From: an uncultured Burkholderiaceae bacterium
Lineage (GTDB): Bacteria; Pseudomonadota; Gammaproteobacteria; Burkholderiales; Burkholderiaceae
Direction of reading: 5' to 3'
DNA length: 15,764 bases
NCBI GenBank assembly: GCA_937871985.1
Contig: CALMPB010000048.1
Span: 1 to 15,764, forward strand
Every line of letters begins with the position of its first letter. Positions within the stretch are counted from its first letter, which is position 1. The translations under genes and the position numbers were made by a program. The notes beneath the pieces are model-generated. The model did not search any database and had not been told where the DNA came from. It was given only the letters and a program-made list of their open reading frames with translations. Shown piece by piece: positions 1-7,510 of this stretch.

Positions 1-1244
1 CCCGGGGGAGAGCCGACCGCCAACACGTCGTTCGCAAACCCGGCCAGCTTGGCGTAGCCATGCACAATCGCCTTTCGGTCGGCAAAAGGCAGAACGGCGT
101 CGATATCGTCAAAAGGTTCTGGAGCGAGCCGCTCTATCTCGTTGATGACTAGCTCTGGCCCGCCTCGACGGTTGGTAGCCACGATTTCGTTGACAATGGG
201 CAAACGTACTTCTTCGTAGAGCTCAAGGGCCCTGACAACAGACGATTCTTTGACCAACAGTTCCGCCAAAACCTGGCCGTCGACAATGGCCTGTGCCGCG
301 CCATTGGCGCCGAACGGATACATGGAATGCGCTGCATCGCCCAGAAGCGTAATGCGACCGACCGTCCAGTGCGGAAGAGGGTCGCGGTCGCACATCGGAA
401 ATTCCCAGAAGACAGGCGTGGCGGCAACCAGCGCTTCGATGTCCACCTCGGGAATCGTGAAAGCCTTTAGAAGCCCCTGAACATCGGCAAGGCGGGCTTC
501 CCGGTCCCACTCTTCCCGTGCCGGAGGAGCGCCTCCGGGTTCGGAGCGACGTACGACCGTGGCCCAGTTCGTCAGTTGCATGCCAGGTTGGGTTCCGGAT
601 GCCATCGGATAACACACAAACTTGGCGTCCATGCTCCCAGTATTTATGTAAGTGCGCCCATCCAAGAAGGTCGGCCATTCTACGGAGCCCCGCCACAGCA
701 TAAGACCGCTCCAGCGCGGCATGCCTTCTTCCGGATGTAAATGGCGCCTGACGGCGGAGTGAATGCCATCGGCGCCGATCAGTGCGTCTCCACTTATCTT
801 AATCTTGCTTCCATCAGCCCGACGAAATTGCGCAACGACTCCATGAGCGGTTTGTTCTACGTTTTCGAACGCTGCATCAAGATGCAGAGCGCCTGGCAGG
901 CGCTTCTGGACAGCGTCGACTAGTACACGCTGCAGATAGCCGCGATGGAGCGCAAACTGCGGCACGTCGTAACCTGCGGCGAGTCCGCGTAGCTCGTCCC
1001 AAACATTTTGCCCGTGTCGCGTGCGAAAAAAAGTGCGCTCTATTTGCACACCGACCTTGTCGAGTTCGGTCAACAAGCCTAACCCCTTCATGACCTTGGT
1101 GGCATGCGGAAGCAGCATCAGGCCCACGCCCTGTTGCAACAGGGTCGGAACCTTTTCGTAGATCTCGCAATCTACGCCTCGCTGATGGAGCAAGAGGGCT
1201 GTGGTTAATCCACCGATGCCTGCTCCTACGATAATGACTTTCAT
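1..1244 (-). CDS. PhzS-like FAD-dependent aromatic monooxygenase (3' end outside window)
   Basis: The reading frame is open from the ATG at 1244 to the left edge, with 414 complete codons visible and the C-terminus missing. The N-terminus has the FAD-binding Rossmann motif GAGIGG (residues 7-12). A GADGIHS motif follows at about residue 157, and the second FAD motif LLGDAAH with MYPFGANGAAQAI lies near residues 300-320. This is the family-A (class A) flavoprotein hydroxylase layout, as in salicylate hydroxylase. The wording around the motifs (FALHRGYLQ, MLWRG, DRDPLPHW) is closest to what I know of PhzS, the phenazine monooxygenase. The expected reaction is NAD(P)H- and O2-dependent hydroxylation of an aromatic ring in the cytoplasm. 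An AGGAG Shine-Dalgarno lies 7 nt before the ATG. The gene follows the ABC permease after a 189-bp gap and probably oxidises the imported compound. The substrate is not determinable. Confidence 0.88.
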   Translation of the reverse strand, partial: MKVIIVGAGIGGLTTALLLHQRGVDCEIYEKVPTLLQQGVGLMLLPHATKVMKGLGLLTELDKVGVQIERTFFRTRHGQNVWDELRGLAAGYDVPQFALHRGYLQRVLVDAVQKRLPGALHLDAAFENVEQTAHGVVAQFRRADGSKIKISGDALIGADGIHSAVRRHLHPEEGMPRWSGLMLWRGSVEWPTFLDGRTYINTGSMDAKFVCYPMASGTQPGMQLTNWATVVRRSEPGGAPPAREEWDREARLADVQGLLKAFTIPEVDIEALVAATPVFWEFPMCDRDPLPHWTVGRITLLGDAAHSMYPFGANGAAQAIVDGQVLAELLVKESSVVRALELYEEVRLPIVNEIVATNRRGGPELVINEIERLAPEPFDDIDAVLPFADRKAIVHGYAKLAGFANDVLAVGSPP

Positions 1245-1281
1245 TGGACCGCTCCTTTGCTAAGGCGTATCGAGATTTTGC

Positions 1282-1310
1282 ATAGAATGTCAGAGCCCCG
1301 CATGCGTCAA
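1282..1310 (-). promoter_or_regulatory. weak candidate sigma-70 promoter for the monooxygenase
   Basis: On the minus strand TTGACG (1305-1310) is followed after 17 bp by TTCTAT (1282-1287), which matches the -10 consensus at only three of six positions. It sits in the 189-bp gap between the permease and the monooxygenase. It could give the monooxygenase its own transcript in addition to read-through from the operon. No hairpin separates the two genes. Confidence 0.25.
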
Positions 1311-1433
1311 CCCTATGCCGGCGCATACCTTGATGCGATGCGAAAGGAATTAGGTTGTAAGGCCACGGAAGTACGCATGTAATATCGAATCTTTCCAGCG
1401 GGGCATCGGGCCGACAACTTTTTCCACCCGCTG

Positions 1434-2261
1434 TTAGTTCGTCGTTTTGATATACCGCCTTAAGCCATGATTCGCTATAAGCCTGAGGACTCTATCAAAT
1501 AAAAAACCCATAATGCCCAGACAAATAATCCCGACAAATACCCACTCTGTTTGCGCGTAGTTTCTCGACTTCCAGATCAAAGCGCCCAAGCCGTGCTGTG
1601 CTGCGATAATTTCCGCGGACACAATGGTCAGGAACGAGTTGCCCATGGCCAGACGTCCGCCTGTGACGATTGCTGGAACGGTCGCGGGCACGATCACCGT
1701 TAACAAAGTCCTGATCCGCCCGGCGCCTAAAGCCTGGGCCGCGCGAATTTGCAACGGATTGACCCCAACAACGCCCGCGATGGTGCTGATGGTGAAGATG
1801 AACACGCTGGTATAGAAAATGAGAACCACTTTTGATGCTTCGCCGGCGCCAAACCAGATGATCGCGAGCGTAACGAACGAGATCGGAGGTACGAATCTGA
1901 AAAACTCGATATAAGGGTCGAGCAAACGGCGCACCAATTCAAATCGTCCCATCACTAATCCAACGGGCACGCCAACAACCAGGCCCAAAGTCCAGCCAAC
2001 AATAATGCGCATCGCCGAAGCGGAAATTGAATCCAGGAGCACACCTTCTTCAGTGAGCTCTTTAAACGAAGACCAAGTTTCCAAAGGTGATGGAAAGAAG
2101 TATGTATCGTAGGGCAAACTGATAAGTTGCCAAGCGATAATTCCCAAGATCACCGATGCAACAAAGGTTCCAAAAGAAGAGATCTTTCGGACCTGACGTC
2201 GGATGCGGCTCAAAACGCTTACCTGCCGTGCGGCGCAAGCGCCCTTTGCCATGGTGTTCAT
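1434..2261 (-). CDS. ABC transporter permease, SsuC/TauC type
   Basis: A 275-aa, strongly hydrophobic protein with about six predicted membrane segments, the first near residues 28-50. The cytoplasmic coupling (EAA-type) loop, AAQALGAGRIRTLLTVIVPA, lies in the last third and contacts the ATPase. This is the BPD_transp_1 permease of the nitrate/sulfonate/taurine uptake family. The start ATG overlaps the stop of the ATPase gene (ATGA overlap) and has AGGAG about 7 nt upstream. A second in-frame ATG three codons later is possible. It forms the membrane channel for the neighbouring binding protein and ATPase. The substrate is unknown; sulfonate, nitrate, pyrimidine and aromatic transporters all use this family. 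Confidence 0.9.
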   Translation of the reverse strand: MNTMAKGACAARQVSVLSRIRRQVRKISSFGTFVASVILGIIAWQLISLPYDTYFFPSPLETWSSFKELTEEGVLLDSISASAMRIIVGWTLGLVVGVPVGLVMGRFELVRRLLDPYIEFFRFVPPISFVTLAIIWFGAGEASKVVLIFYTSVFIFTISTIAGVVGVNPLQIRAAQALGAGRIRTLLTVIVPATVPAIVTGGRLAMGNSFLTIVSAEIIAAQHGLGALIWKSRNYAQTEWVFVGIICLGIMGFLFDRVLRLIANHGLRRYIKTTN

Positions 2262-3100
2262 TGCACCTGCTCCTTTTGCATATTGAGTGTCTTCAGGACC
2301 TCTTCCGATATGTCACTCCACAGGCGTTTGCGCAGCTCGACATAGCTCGGCGCTGTCTCATCGCGAGGGCGAGGTTGATCTATTTTGTAGATGGATTTGA
2401 TTCCGGCCGCCGGCCCGGAATTCATGGTAACTACTCGATCAGCCAGCTTGAGCGCTTCGTCCAGGTCGTGCGTAATGAACATTATCGTGCACCGGGTTTC
2501 CAGCCAGAGTCGCTCGATTTCCGTCTGCAAGACTGCGCGAGTCTGGGCATCCAGAGCGCCAAGAGGTTCGTCCATAAAGACCACTTGCGGTTGATTGGCC
2601 AGCACGCGGGCCAATTGAACCCGTTGCTGCATACCGCCCGATAACTGCCAGGGATAGCGGTCGGCCGCATGGCTCAGACCGACAAGGTCGATGTACTGCT
2701 CAACGAGGCTCTTCAATGCTGGCCCGCGAACGCCTTTGAGCTTGGGGCCATACCCCACGTTTTGACGAACCGTCAGCCACGGGAACAAAGCGCCGCTATT
2801 TTGAAAGACGACGCCGCGCGACACATCCGGCTTCCGTACCACGGCGCCGTTGACCAATACGTCTCCGCCTACGACATCGTCGTCCTCGCGTTTGACAAGG
2901 AATCCGGCTGCGGCATTGAGTAATGTGGATTTACCGCAGCCACTAGGCCCAATCACGCACACGAATTCTCCGGGATCAATCTTTAAAGAGACATCCGATA
3001 CTGCTAGAAAAGGCCCAAAGCGAATCGATACCTGCCGAAATTCTATGCTGTGCCCCGTGGTGTCTGGAATAACGGAACCGATACCTTGCGTGCCACTCAT
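2258..3100 (-). CDS. ABC transporter ATP-binding protein, SsuB/TauB type
   Basis: From the ATG at 3100 the product is 280 aa. It carries all ATPase motifs: Walker A GPSGCGKST (about residues 51-59), a Q-loop in VVFQNSGALFPW, signature LSGGMQQRVQLARVLA (from residue 153), Walker B VVFMDEPLGALD (from 173) and the switch histidine in FITHD (211). Such subunits power import through the partner permease at the inner face of the membrane. I chose 3100 over an ATG 48 bp upstream. The upstream start would run into the preceding gene, while 3100 has an AAGGAAGCAGGAAA leader. The gap to the binding-protein gene is 16 bp, and the 3' end overlaps the permease gene, so translation is probably coupled. Confidence 0.93.
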   Translation of the reverse strand: MSGTQGIGSVIPDTTGHSIEFRQVSIRFGPFLAVSDVSLKIDPGEFVCVIGPSGCGKSTLLNAAAGFLVKREDDDVVGGDVLVNGAVVRKPDVSRGVVFQNSGALFPWLTVRQNVGYGPKLKGVRGPALKSLVEQYIDLVGLSHAADRYPWQLSGGMQQRVQLARVLANQPQVVFMDEPLGALDAQTRAVLQTEIERLWLETRCTIMFITHDLDEALKLADRVVTMNSGPAAGIKSIYKIDQPRPRDETAPSYVELRKRLWSDISEEVLKTLNMQKEQVQ

Positions 3101-3116
3101 TTTCCTGCTTCCTTGC

Positions 3117-4064
3117 CTAGTTGGCTTCGGGAGAAAGACCGTGAACAATCAGCTTGTCCAGATTCGGCCGGTCTTTGACCAGCTTTTCCCGGGTAAGGAA
3201 GTCAAGCATGGCAACGAAATTTTCTTTGTCCTTGGCGTTGATGTCACGCACCTTGAACTGCAGTTGCCCAACCGCTTTAGTCGTCAGCTCTTCGGGAATA
3301 CGCGCGGCTTTTTTCATGATAACGGCCGTGCCTTGCGGGTTGTCATTTATGAATTTCGTGGCCTCTGCCAGTGCGCTCATAAAGGCTTTCGCCTTATCTT
3401 TATTCTGGCCGAGCCACTCGCTGCGAGTTGCTACGGTATGCACGTAAGACACGCCATACTCACGGATGGGCATCAGGACTTTCCCCCCTTGAGCGCTACC
3501 CCTTGTTGGCCACGGTTCCCAAAGAATAAAAGCATCGATAGTGCCGTTGCCTAAAAGCCCGATCATCTCCGGCGGCCCCGCTTGCACGATTTCTATTGAC
3601 TTAAGGTTGTATTTCCGGATAAAGCGATCCGTTGCATATTCTCCGAACGTGCCGGTAGCAGACCCGATCTTTTTAATTTCCTCCGGCTTGGAGATATTCT
3701 TTTTCGTGACCACACTGACATAATTACCTTCGTCTTCTACATAGACTCCGATCGCTTTTAAGTCTGCGCGCGTAGCTCTAACAAGAAGGTTGAAGTCGGG
3801 TACGCCGGCAAGCTCCACGCTTCGGGCAACAACCGCGTCCCCGGTTACGCCTCCGTTCGCATACTGATGCACCTCGACGTTCAATCCATGCTTTTTGAAC
3901 AGGCCTTGTGCGTCCGCCACAAAGAATGGTGCAAACGATGGGTCGACCCCCACTGCTACTTTAATAGGCGCCTGGGCGGAATTTTCCTGGCTGACTGCCG
4001 GCGGGGTGATCAAAAAACTGGAGCTAAGTAGAAAAGCACAAACATAAGAAACATATTTCTTCAT
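3117..4064 (-). CDS. ABC transporter periplasmic substrate-binding protein (SsuA/NMT1-like)
   Basis: A 315-aa protein with a clear signal peptide: MKK, a hydrophobic core, and a likely cleavage after AVS near residue 25. The mature part has the type II binding-protein layout of the SsuA/TauA/NMT1-THI5 group. VGVDPSFAPFFVADAQGLFKKHGL opens lobe 1, and a hinge region contains DAFILWEPWP. No lipobox cysteine is seen, so it is expected to be a soluble periplasmic protein. A GGAG lies about 8 nt before the ATG. It is 42 bp downstream of the FAD oxidoreductase gene and 16 bp upstream of the ATPase gene, fixing it as the ligand receptor of this importer. The ligand cannot be assigned by eye. Confidence 0.9.
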   Translation of the reverse strand: MKKYVSYVCAFLLSSSFLITPPAVSQENSAQAPIKVAVGVDPSFAPFFVADAQGLFKKHGLNVEVHQYANGGVTGDAVVARSVELAGVPDFNLLVRATRADLKAIGVYVEDEGNYVSVVTKKNISKPEEIKKIGSATGTFGEYATDRFIRKYNLKSIEIVQAGPPEMIGLLGNGTIDAFILWEPWPTRGSAQGGKVLMPIREYGVSYVHTVATRSEWLGQNKDKAKAFMSALAEATKFINDNPQGTAVIMKKAARIPEELTTKAVGQLQFKVRDINAKDKENFVAMLDFLTREKLVKDRPNLDKLIVHGLSPEAN

Positions 4065-4106
4065 GGCGCTACTCCGAAAGGTGAAAAGCCGAAAGATAAA
4101 AGTTGC

Positions 4107-5648
4107 TTAAAAAGACGGGTAGGGCGAATGAGACCACCAAGATGGCCGCTCAAAGTCCAGGTCGTCGGCAACGACATTTGCCACGTTATAGCCAGGCGCC
4201 ATCCAAGATAGCGAGCTGGGCCAAACAGAATTGGCCAGATACAGGCCAGGCACTGCACTGCGGTAGGGCAACCGTTCATTCATCCATTGCCCTTCAATGA
4301 AGTCGCCGCCGACGGGGTTGCCGTGACTTGCCGCCGGATTCCAATTCCAATAGTCTTGTGGACTCGTAAGATTGATCGACTTGATTTCGACATCCGGGTC
4401 GATGCTGTGAAGACGCGTTCGAATGGCTTCGGTATATTTTTCGTGTCGCGCAGCCCAGTTATCGTCAAGGTACGGGCCCGTGCCAAAGCGCACCCGCAAT
4501 CCGGCGGAACCGTCTGCCCCAAGCCCGTAGTAAAGCCAGAACTGGGTCAACTCGATATGCTTCAGGAATAAGCTTTCATCGCCTTTACGTGCCGCGCCGA
4601 TCCATTGTTTGCAGTCGGTCCAGTCATCCCACAATAGATACACCCGGGGCGATTGACGCAGGCTTTCGGTCGTCCATGCCAACGGCCGGTCGAGCACGAC
4701 ATCGGCGGTAAAGACGTCACGGGTAGCGGTTTGCCAATTACGTTTGAGAGGTTGGGCCAGAAGCTGGCCGGTAAGATCTGCCCCCAGGTCGCTAATCACT
4801 GCGTGACGGGCTGATACGTTGCGACGACCTTGTGGGGTTTCCATTTCTACCCCATAACACGCCCCTTGCTCGTCAAGCAGAAAACGCGTTACGGAGGTAC
4901 CTTTCAAGAAGGTGCCGCCATGATCCGAGAACGCCTTTTCGACGGCCTGAGCCAGAGTGGGTGTATCGGGAGGGATGCTGCACGTACGCATCAGAAATGT
5001 CCACAGCCAAGATAAGGCCCCTTGCCCTGGTGCACCGAGGTCGCCAAACACATTAATTGCCGGCAGCGCGGTAAGCGCCGTGCGGACGGCGTCAGACTCG
5101 AACAAATGTTCCACAAGCGAGATGGCTGTGTGGTTTTGAAGCTCGGCAGCATCCATGCCGACGGCTTCAGCCGTTAACTGGAGACACCGGGCTTTGTCGG
5201 GCGCAGAATTGAAAAACGTGGCGGACATAATGTCTTTTGCCGCCGCATTCAGTCCCCCGAGCACTCGCTGAAATGTCGCCGCGTCTTTCTCGGAGTGGCG
5301 GGAGATCTGTTCCTTGCTACGCTCAGGGTCGGCATAGAGCGTAAGTTGGTGGTCAGAGCCATCAATCGTGGAAAACAGTACATCTGGTCGATTGATTTTG
5401 TACCCGTATGCAGCAAGATCAAGGTCTGCGATGACAGGAGAAACTACCGAAAAATTGACTGGTGTTACATCGAACCGCACACCAGGCGCTCCATCGTACG
5501 TACTGGCAAATGGCGCTCCGTTTTCATCGCGCTCGATGACTAACACCGAGAACCCCGCTTTTTGCAGGTACGCCGCGGCAGGAAGCCCGCCCGAAATTCC
5601 TGCCCCCACCACAATGACGTCGTACTGTTCCTGTGCGATGCTATTCAC
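4107..5648 (-). CDS. FAD-dependent oxidoreductase, phytoene-desaturase/amine-oxidase-like
   Basis: A 513-aa protein that starts with GTG at 5648, with GGGGA 7 nt upstream. The N-terminus has YDVIVVGAGISGG (dinucleotide-binding motif, residues 9-21) followed by VLVIERD, the FAD-ribose acidic residue region. The C-terminus has VPGLYLANSVWPSSLSWMAPGYN, which fits the FAD-contacting end of the CrtI/RetSat-like group of flavoproteins. Those enzymes desaturate, isomerise or oxidise hydrophobic or amine substrates, and this one need not act on carotenoids. It is the first gene of the leftward operon and diverges from the marR gene across 142 bp, so it is probably the main target of that regulator. 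The exact reaction is unknown. Confidence 0.82.
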   Translation of the reverse strand: MNSIAQEQYDVIVVGAGISGGLPAAAYLQKAGFSVLVIERDENGAPFASTYDGAPGVRFDVTPVNFSVVSPVIADLDLAAYGYKINRPDVLFSTIDGSDHQLTLYADPERSKEQISRHSEKDAATFQRVLGGLNAAAKDIMSATFFNSAPDKARCLQLTAEAVGMDAAELQNHTAISLVEHLFESDAVRTALTALPAINVFGDLGAPGQGALSWLWTFLMRTCSIPPDTPTLAQAVEKAFSDHGGTFLKGTSVTRFLLDEQGACYGVEMETPQGRRNVSARHAVISDLGADLTGQLLAQPLKRNWQTATRDVFTADVVLDRPLAWTTESLRQSPRVYLLWDDWTDCKQWIGAARKGDESLFLKHIELTQFWLYYGLGADGSAGLRVRFGTGPYLDDNWAARHEKYTEAIRTRLHSIDPDVEIKSINLTSPQDYWNWNPAASHGNPVGGDFIEGQWMNERLPYRSAVPGLYLANSVWPSSLSWMAPGYNVANVVADDLDFERPSWWSHSPYPSF

Positions 5649-5769
5649 GAATTTGTCCCCAGTGCCCTTTTATGTGTAAGGGGCTGCTTTTTGAATTTGT
5701 ATGTTCGTCGGGCAAAGTGCAGAGATGCGCCGTCAAATCTTAGCCACACTCAGCCGAGTCACTGTTACT

Positions 5770-5787
5770 GTTATAATCGTTAATAAC
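5770..5787. promoter_or_regulatory. imperfect palindrome over a -10 box, candidate MarR operator
   Basis: GTTATAATCGTTAATAAC is an 18-bp palindrome with 14 of 18 positions symmetric, centred on CG. It contains a perfect TATAAT (5772-5777) reading toward marR, with no convincing -35. It ends 3 bp before the ATG at 5791. Binding here would block the marR promoter, which fits MarR autoregulation. Being in the divergent gap, it could also act on the leftward operon. The assignment to this MarR protein is inference. Confidence 0.45.
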
Positions 5788-5790
5788 TAA

Positions 5791-6372
5791 ATGAATGATA
5801 TGACAGCTGTAGAATCATTGCAAGATAAACTTGAAGCACAGCCCGGATCCCCCCAGATGACTAATCTCTTGCGCCCGTCGACCATTAATCCTGCAGCCGA
5901 AAGTTACGGTTACAACATGCGTGGCACCAACCGATTGCTTCAGCGCGAGCTAAGTAGTCGCGTGGCGCGAATAGGCTTGTCCATCGGGCAGTGGTATGCG
6001 TTACGTACATTGTGGGAGAACGACGGCGTCACCCAGATAGAACTAGCGGAAAAGTCGGGAATCGCCGGCCCAATGATGGTGTCCGCCGTGCGCGGCTTGC
6101 TTGCCATGGGCTTAGTCACGCGCCACAGGCCTCGGGGCGACAAGCGTAAATACGTGGTCAGTCTGACTCAAAAAGGATGGGAGTTGGAAGACATATGCGT
6201 ATCGGCCGCAGTCGAAGTAAACCGGCTGGCCCTGGAAGGTATTCCGCCCGAAGACATTGCTACGTGCCTACGAGTACTGCGGGCGACCCGCGAGAACCTA
6301 CTTCCGTTGTCCCATGATGCCGATCCTGCCGCTGAAGAGGCTGATCTACTAAATCACGATCTGCGCGGGTAA
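5791..6372 (+). CDS. MarR-family transcriptional regulator
   Basis: A 193-aa protein with a winged helix-turn-helix at about residues 50-135. WYALRTLWENDGVTQIELAEKSGIAGPMMVSAVRGLLAMGLV is the recognition-helix region, and RHRPRGDKRKYVVSLT is the MarR wing. It has about 50 residues before the domain, longer than usual. No Shine-Dalgarno precedes the ATG at 5791 or the in-frame ATG at 5800. The TATAAT at 5772-5777 would give an almost leaderless transcript, so translation may start further in. MarR proteins are dimeric repressors released by small, often aromatic, ligands. Its divergent position suggests it controls the FAD oxidoreductase/ABC/monooxygenase operon in response to the imported compound. 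Confidence 0.9.
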   Translation: MNDMTAVESLQDKLEAQPGSPQMTNLLRPSTINPAAESYGYNMRGTNRLLQRELSSRVARIGLSIGQWYALRTLWENDGVTQIELAEKSGIAGPMMVSAVRGLLAMGLVTRHRPRGDKRKYVVSLTQKGWELEDICVSAAVEVNRLALEGIPPEDIATCLRVLRATRENLLPLSHDADPAAEEADLLNHDLRG

Positions 6373-6426
6373 TCATAGTCTAAGCAATACGGACGACGTT
6401 GTGCACTTTGGCTCAATGAATCTACC

Positions 6427-6451
6427 CTGCCGGTTAACCGCTAACCGGCAG
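6427..6451. terminator. perfect 10-bp hairpin downstream of marR
   Basis: CTGCCGGTTA pairs with TAACCGGCAG around the 5-nt loop ACCGC. No long T-run follows on either strand. It lies 55 bp after the marR stop and is the first of three hairpins in a row. Confidence 0.5.
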
Positions 6452-6463
6452 CCATTTAAAACA

Positions 6464-6497
6464 AAATGAGCTCCGGCGATAACACCGGAGCTCATTT
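6464..6497. terminator. 13-bp hairpin, probable terminator for leftward transcription
   Basis: AAATGAGCTCCGG pairs perfectly with CCGGAGCTCATTT around an 8-nt loop. Read on the minus strand it is followed by TTTTGTTTT, a usable U-tract. It would stop transcripts arriving from the dCTP deaminase operon. On the plus strand the tail is weaker. Confidence 0.65.
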
Positions 6498-6504
6498 CGC
6501 TTAC

Positions 6505-6525
6505 CCGCATTGCTGCGGATTTTTT
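6505..6525 (+). terminator. rho-independent terminator of marR
   Basis: CCGCA-TTGC-TGCGG is a short stem-loop followed immediately by ATTTTTT on the plus strand. With the preceding hairpins it isolates the metabolic region from the accessory DNA to the right. Confidence 0.6.
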
Positions 6526-6585
6526 CACTAATTATAAGAATCGATTTTCATTAATTCTGAGAAATTTTCACGAATTATGAGAACC
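6522..6585. repeat. three tandem imperfect ~20-bp repeats
   Basis: Three units begin TTTTCA and continue as CTAATTATAAGAA (from 6522), TTAATTCTGAGAA (from 6545) and CGAATTATGAGAA (from 6565), with lengths of 23, 20 and 21 bp. The shared core is TTTTCAnnAATTnTnAGAA. Repeated boxes of this kind at an island edge resemble the multiple transposase-binding sites at ends of IS21-type elements. No transposase is present, so a remnant end is only an inference. A regulator-binding array is the alternative. Confidence 0.55.
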
Positions 6586-6892
6586 AACAACACTATCTGT
6601 AGGATCCGATTTGAGCTTAGATTGGTGATTTACAAAATCAATGAGTTGGAAACTTGAAATGAGACTCCTCTCCTTGATTTGTCCCATTTTTTAGATTTTC
6701 CTACTTGGTAAGGAAATGCCCAAGCCAGATAAGAAATCCAGTAGCTCATCGCTACGCTCATCAAAGTTTTCCCTTATCTCTCGATTCCTTAGCCAGACGC
6801 TGGAACAAACGTCGCCTATTAGCGCCAAGTTAATTTGCTGAAAGACGTATTTAGCGTTTTTGCAATAATTGAACACACACGAAATGCATAAG
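6586..6892. other. A+T-rich 307-bp intergenic stretch, one doubtful small ORF
   Basis: No gene here is convincing. A 61-codon minus-strand frame starting with GTG at 6876 and ending at 6691 lies 17 bp downstream of the dCTP deaminase stop. It encodes a fairly natural-looking sequence (ending LLDFLSGLGISLPSRKI) but has no Shine-Dalgarno and no ATG. It could be a fifth small gene of the leftward operon or a remnant. I did not recognise it. Confidence 0.25.
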
Positions 6893-7510
6893 TTAGTTTT
6901 GCTCAGCGAGCCGCGCTAGCACTCCCAACTCCTCATCCTTATCCGCGCGCGATACCCCTGGCCTGACAGTGCCAAAGTACTTTCGAGTAGCACCCCCGTC
7001 AACATAATCAACTTCGCCACCAATCTGATAAAGATGAATTTGACAGATACGGCTCCCCACCACCATTTCGACGGGCGTATTTCCGTGGTTAAAAAGTTCA
7101 AGAGGAACCGTCCCCCTCCACCCAGGTTGCATTGATGTAGAAACTCCTACGCCAAGCCTGCCGTAACTGCTGCGAATAGAAACCTCAGCAAACACATCTG
7201 TTGGTAGCGAGAGAAACTCTAAGGTTGTACTTAGAACTACTTGATGTGGATACAGAATAAATCGCTCACCAGTGCGTCGTCTGGTTTCTTGGAAATAGGA
7301 GTCTATCCCTCGTTTTCTTTCATGGTCATAAGGACGCGGTTCAATAGCAGGCTTTCTAGTCAAAATCGAGACTAGAAAATCATAACCAAGTCGGAGATCA
7401 ACCGTGACAGACCCAACCTGATCCAAAGTCAGCAACGGATCAAGAAATAGGGTGTTAGGGTCATCTTTGCCAAGAGACTGAAGAATTTCATCACGGGTTA
7501 GTAGCTTCAT
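6893..7510 (-). CDS. dCTP deaminase-like protein, candidate nucleotide-depletion effector
   Basis: A 205-aa protein of the dCTP deaminase/dUTPase superfamily (E. coli Dcd is 193 aa). VGSVTVDLRLG (residues 32-42), RSSYGRLG (113-120) and PGWRGTVPLELFN (129-141) are the family motifs. E138 corresponds to the catalytic glutamate in the VLEFYN motif of E. coli Dcd. The usual HVTAHRIDPGW stretch is altered to VSTSMQPGW, so the fine specificity may differ. The expected reaction is deamination of dCTP (or a related nucleotide) to dUTP in the cytosol. Its start overlaps the end of the peptidase-like gene by 20 bp, making it the last clear gene of a four-gene operon. The context, with a MerR regulator and a protease beside mobile DNA, points to phage defence rather than housekeeping pyrimidine synthesis; that role is inference. 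Confidence 0.85.
   Translation of the reverse strand: MKLLTRDEILQSLGKDDPNTLFLDPLLTLDQVGSVTVDLRLGYDFLVSILTRKPAIEPRPYDHERKRGIDSYFQETRRRTGERFILYPHQVVLSTTLEFLSLPTDVFAEVSIRSSYGRLGVGVSTSMQPGWRGTVPLELFNHGNTPVEMVVGSRICQIHLYQIGGEVDYVDGGATRKYFGTVRPGVSRADKDEELGVLARLAEQN

Noticed and set aside
877..1326. 149-codon minus-strand frame with many arginines
   Set aside because: It is a shadow of the flavin monooxygenase frame; the arginine/alanine-rich string has no motif, while the other frame shows all flavoprotein motifs.
2156..2644. 162-codon plus-strand frame
   Set aside because: Antisense to the ABC permease and ATPase genes, which carry full family motifs in their own frames.
2850..3554. 234-codon plus-strand frame
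   Set aside because: Antisense to the ABC ATPase and binding-protein genes; no recognisable domain and no ribosome site.
6893..7510. Housekeeping Dcd as the explanation for the deaminase
   Set aside because: Not fully excluded, but overlap with a peptidase gene, a dedicated MerR regulator, the altered HVTAH segment and the accessory setting make a housekeeping role less likely.
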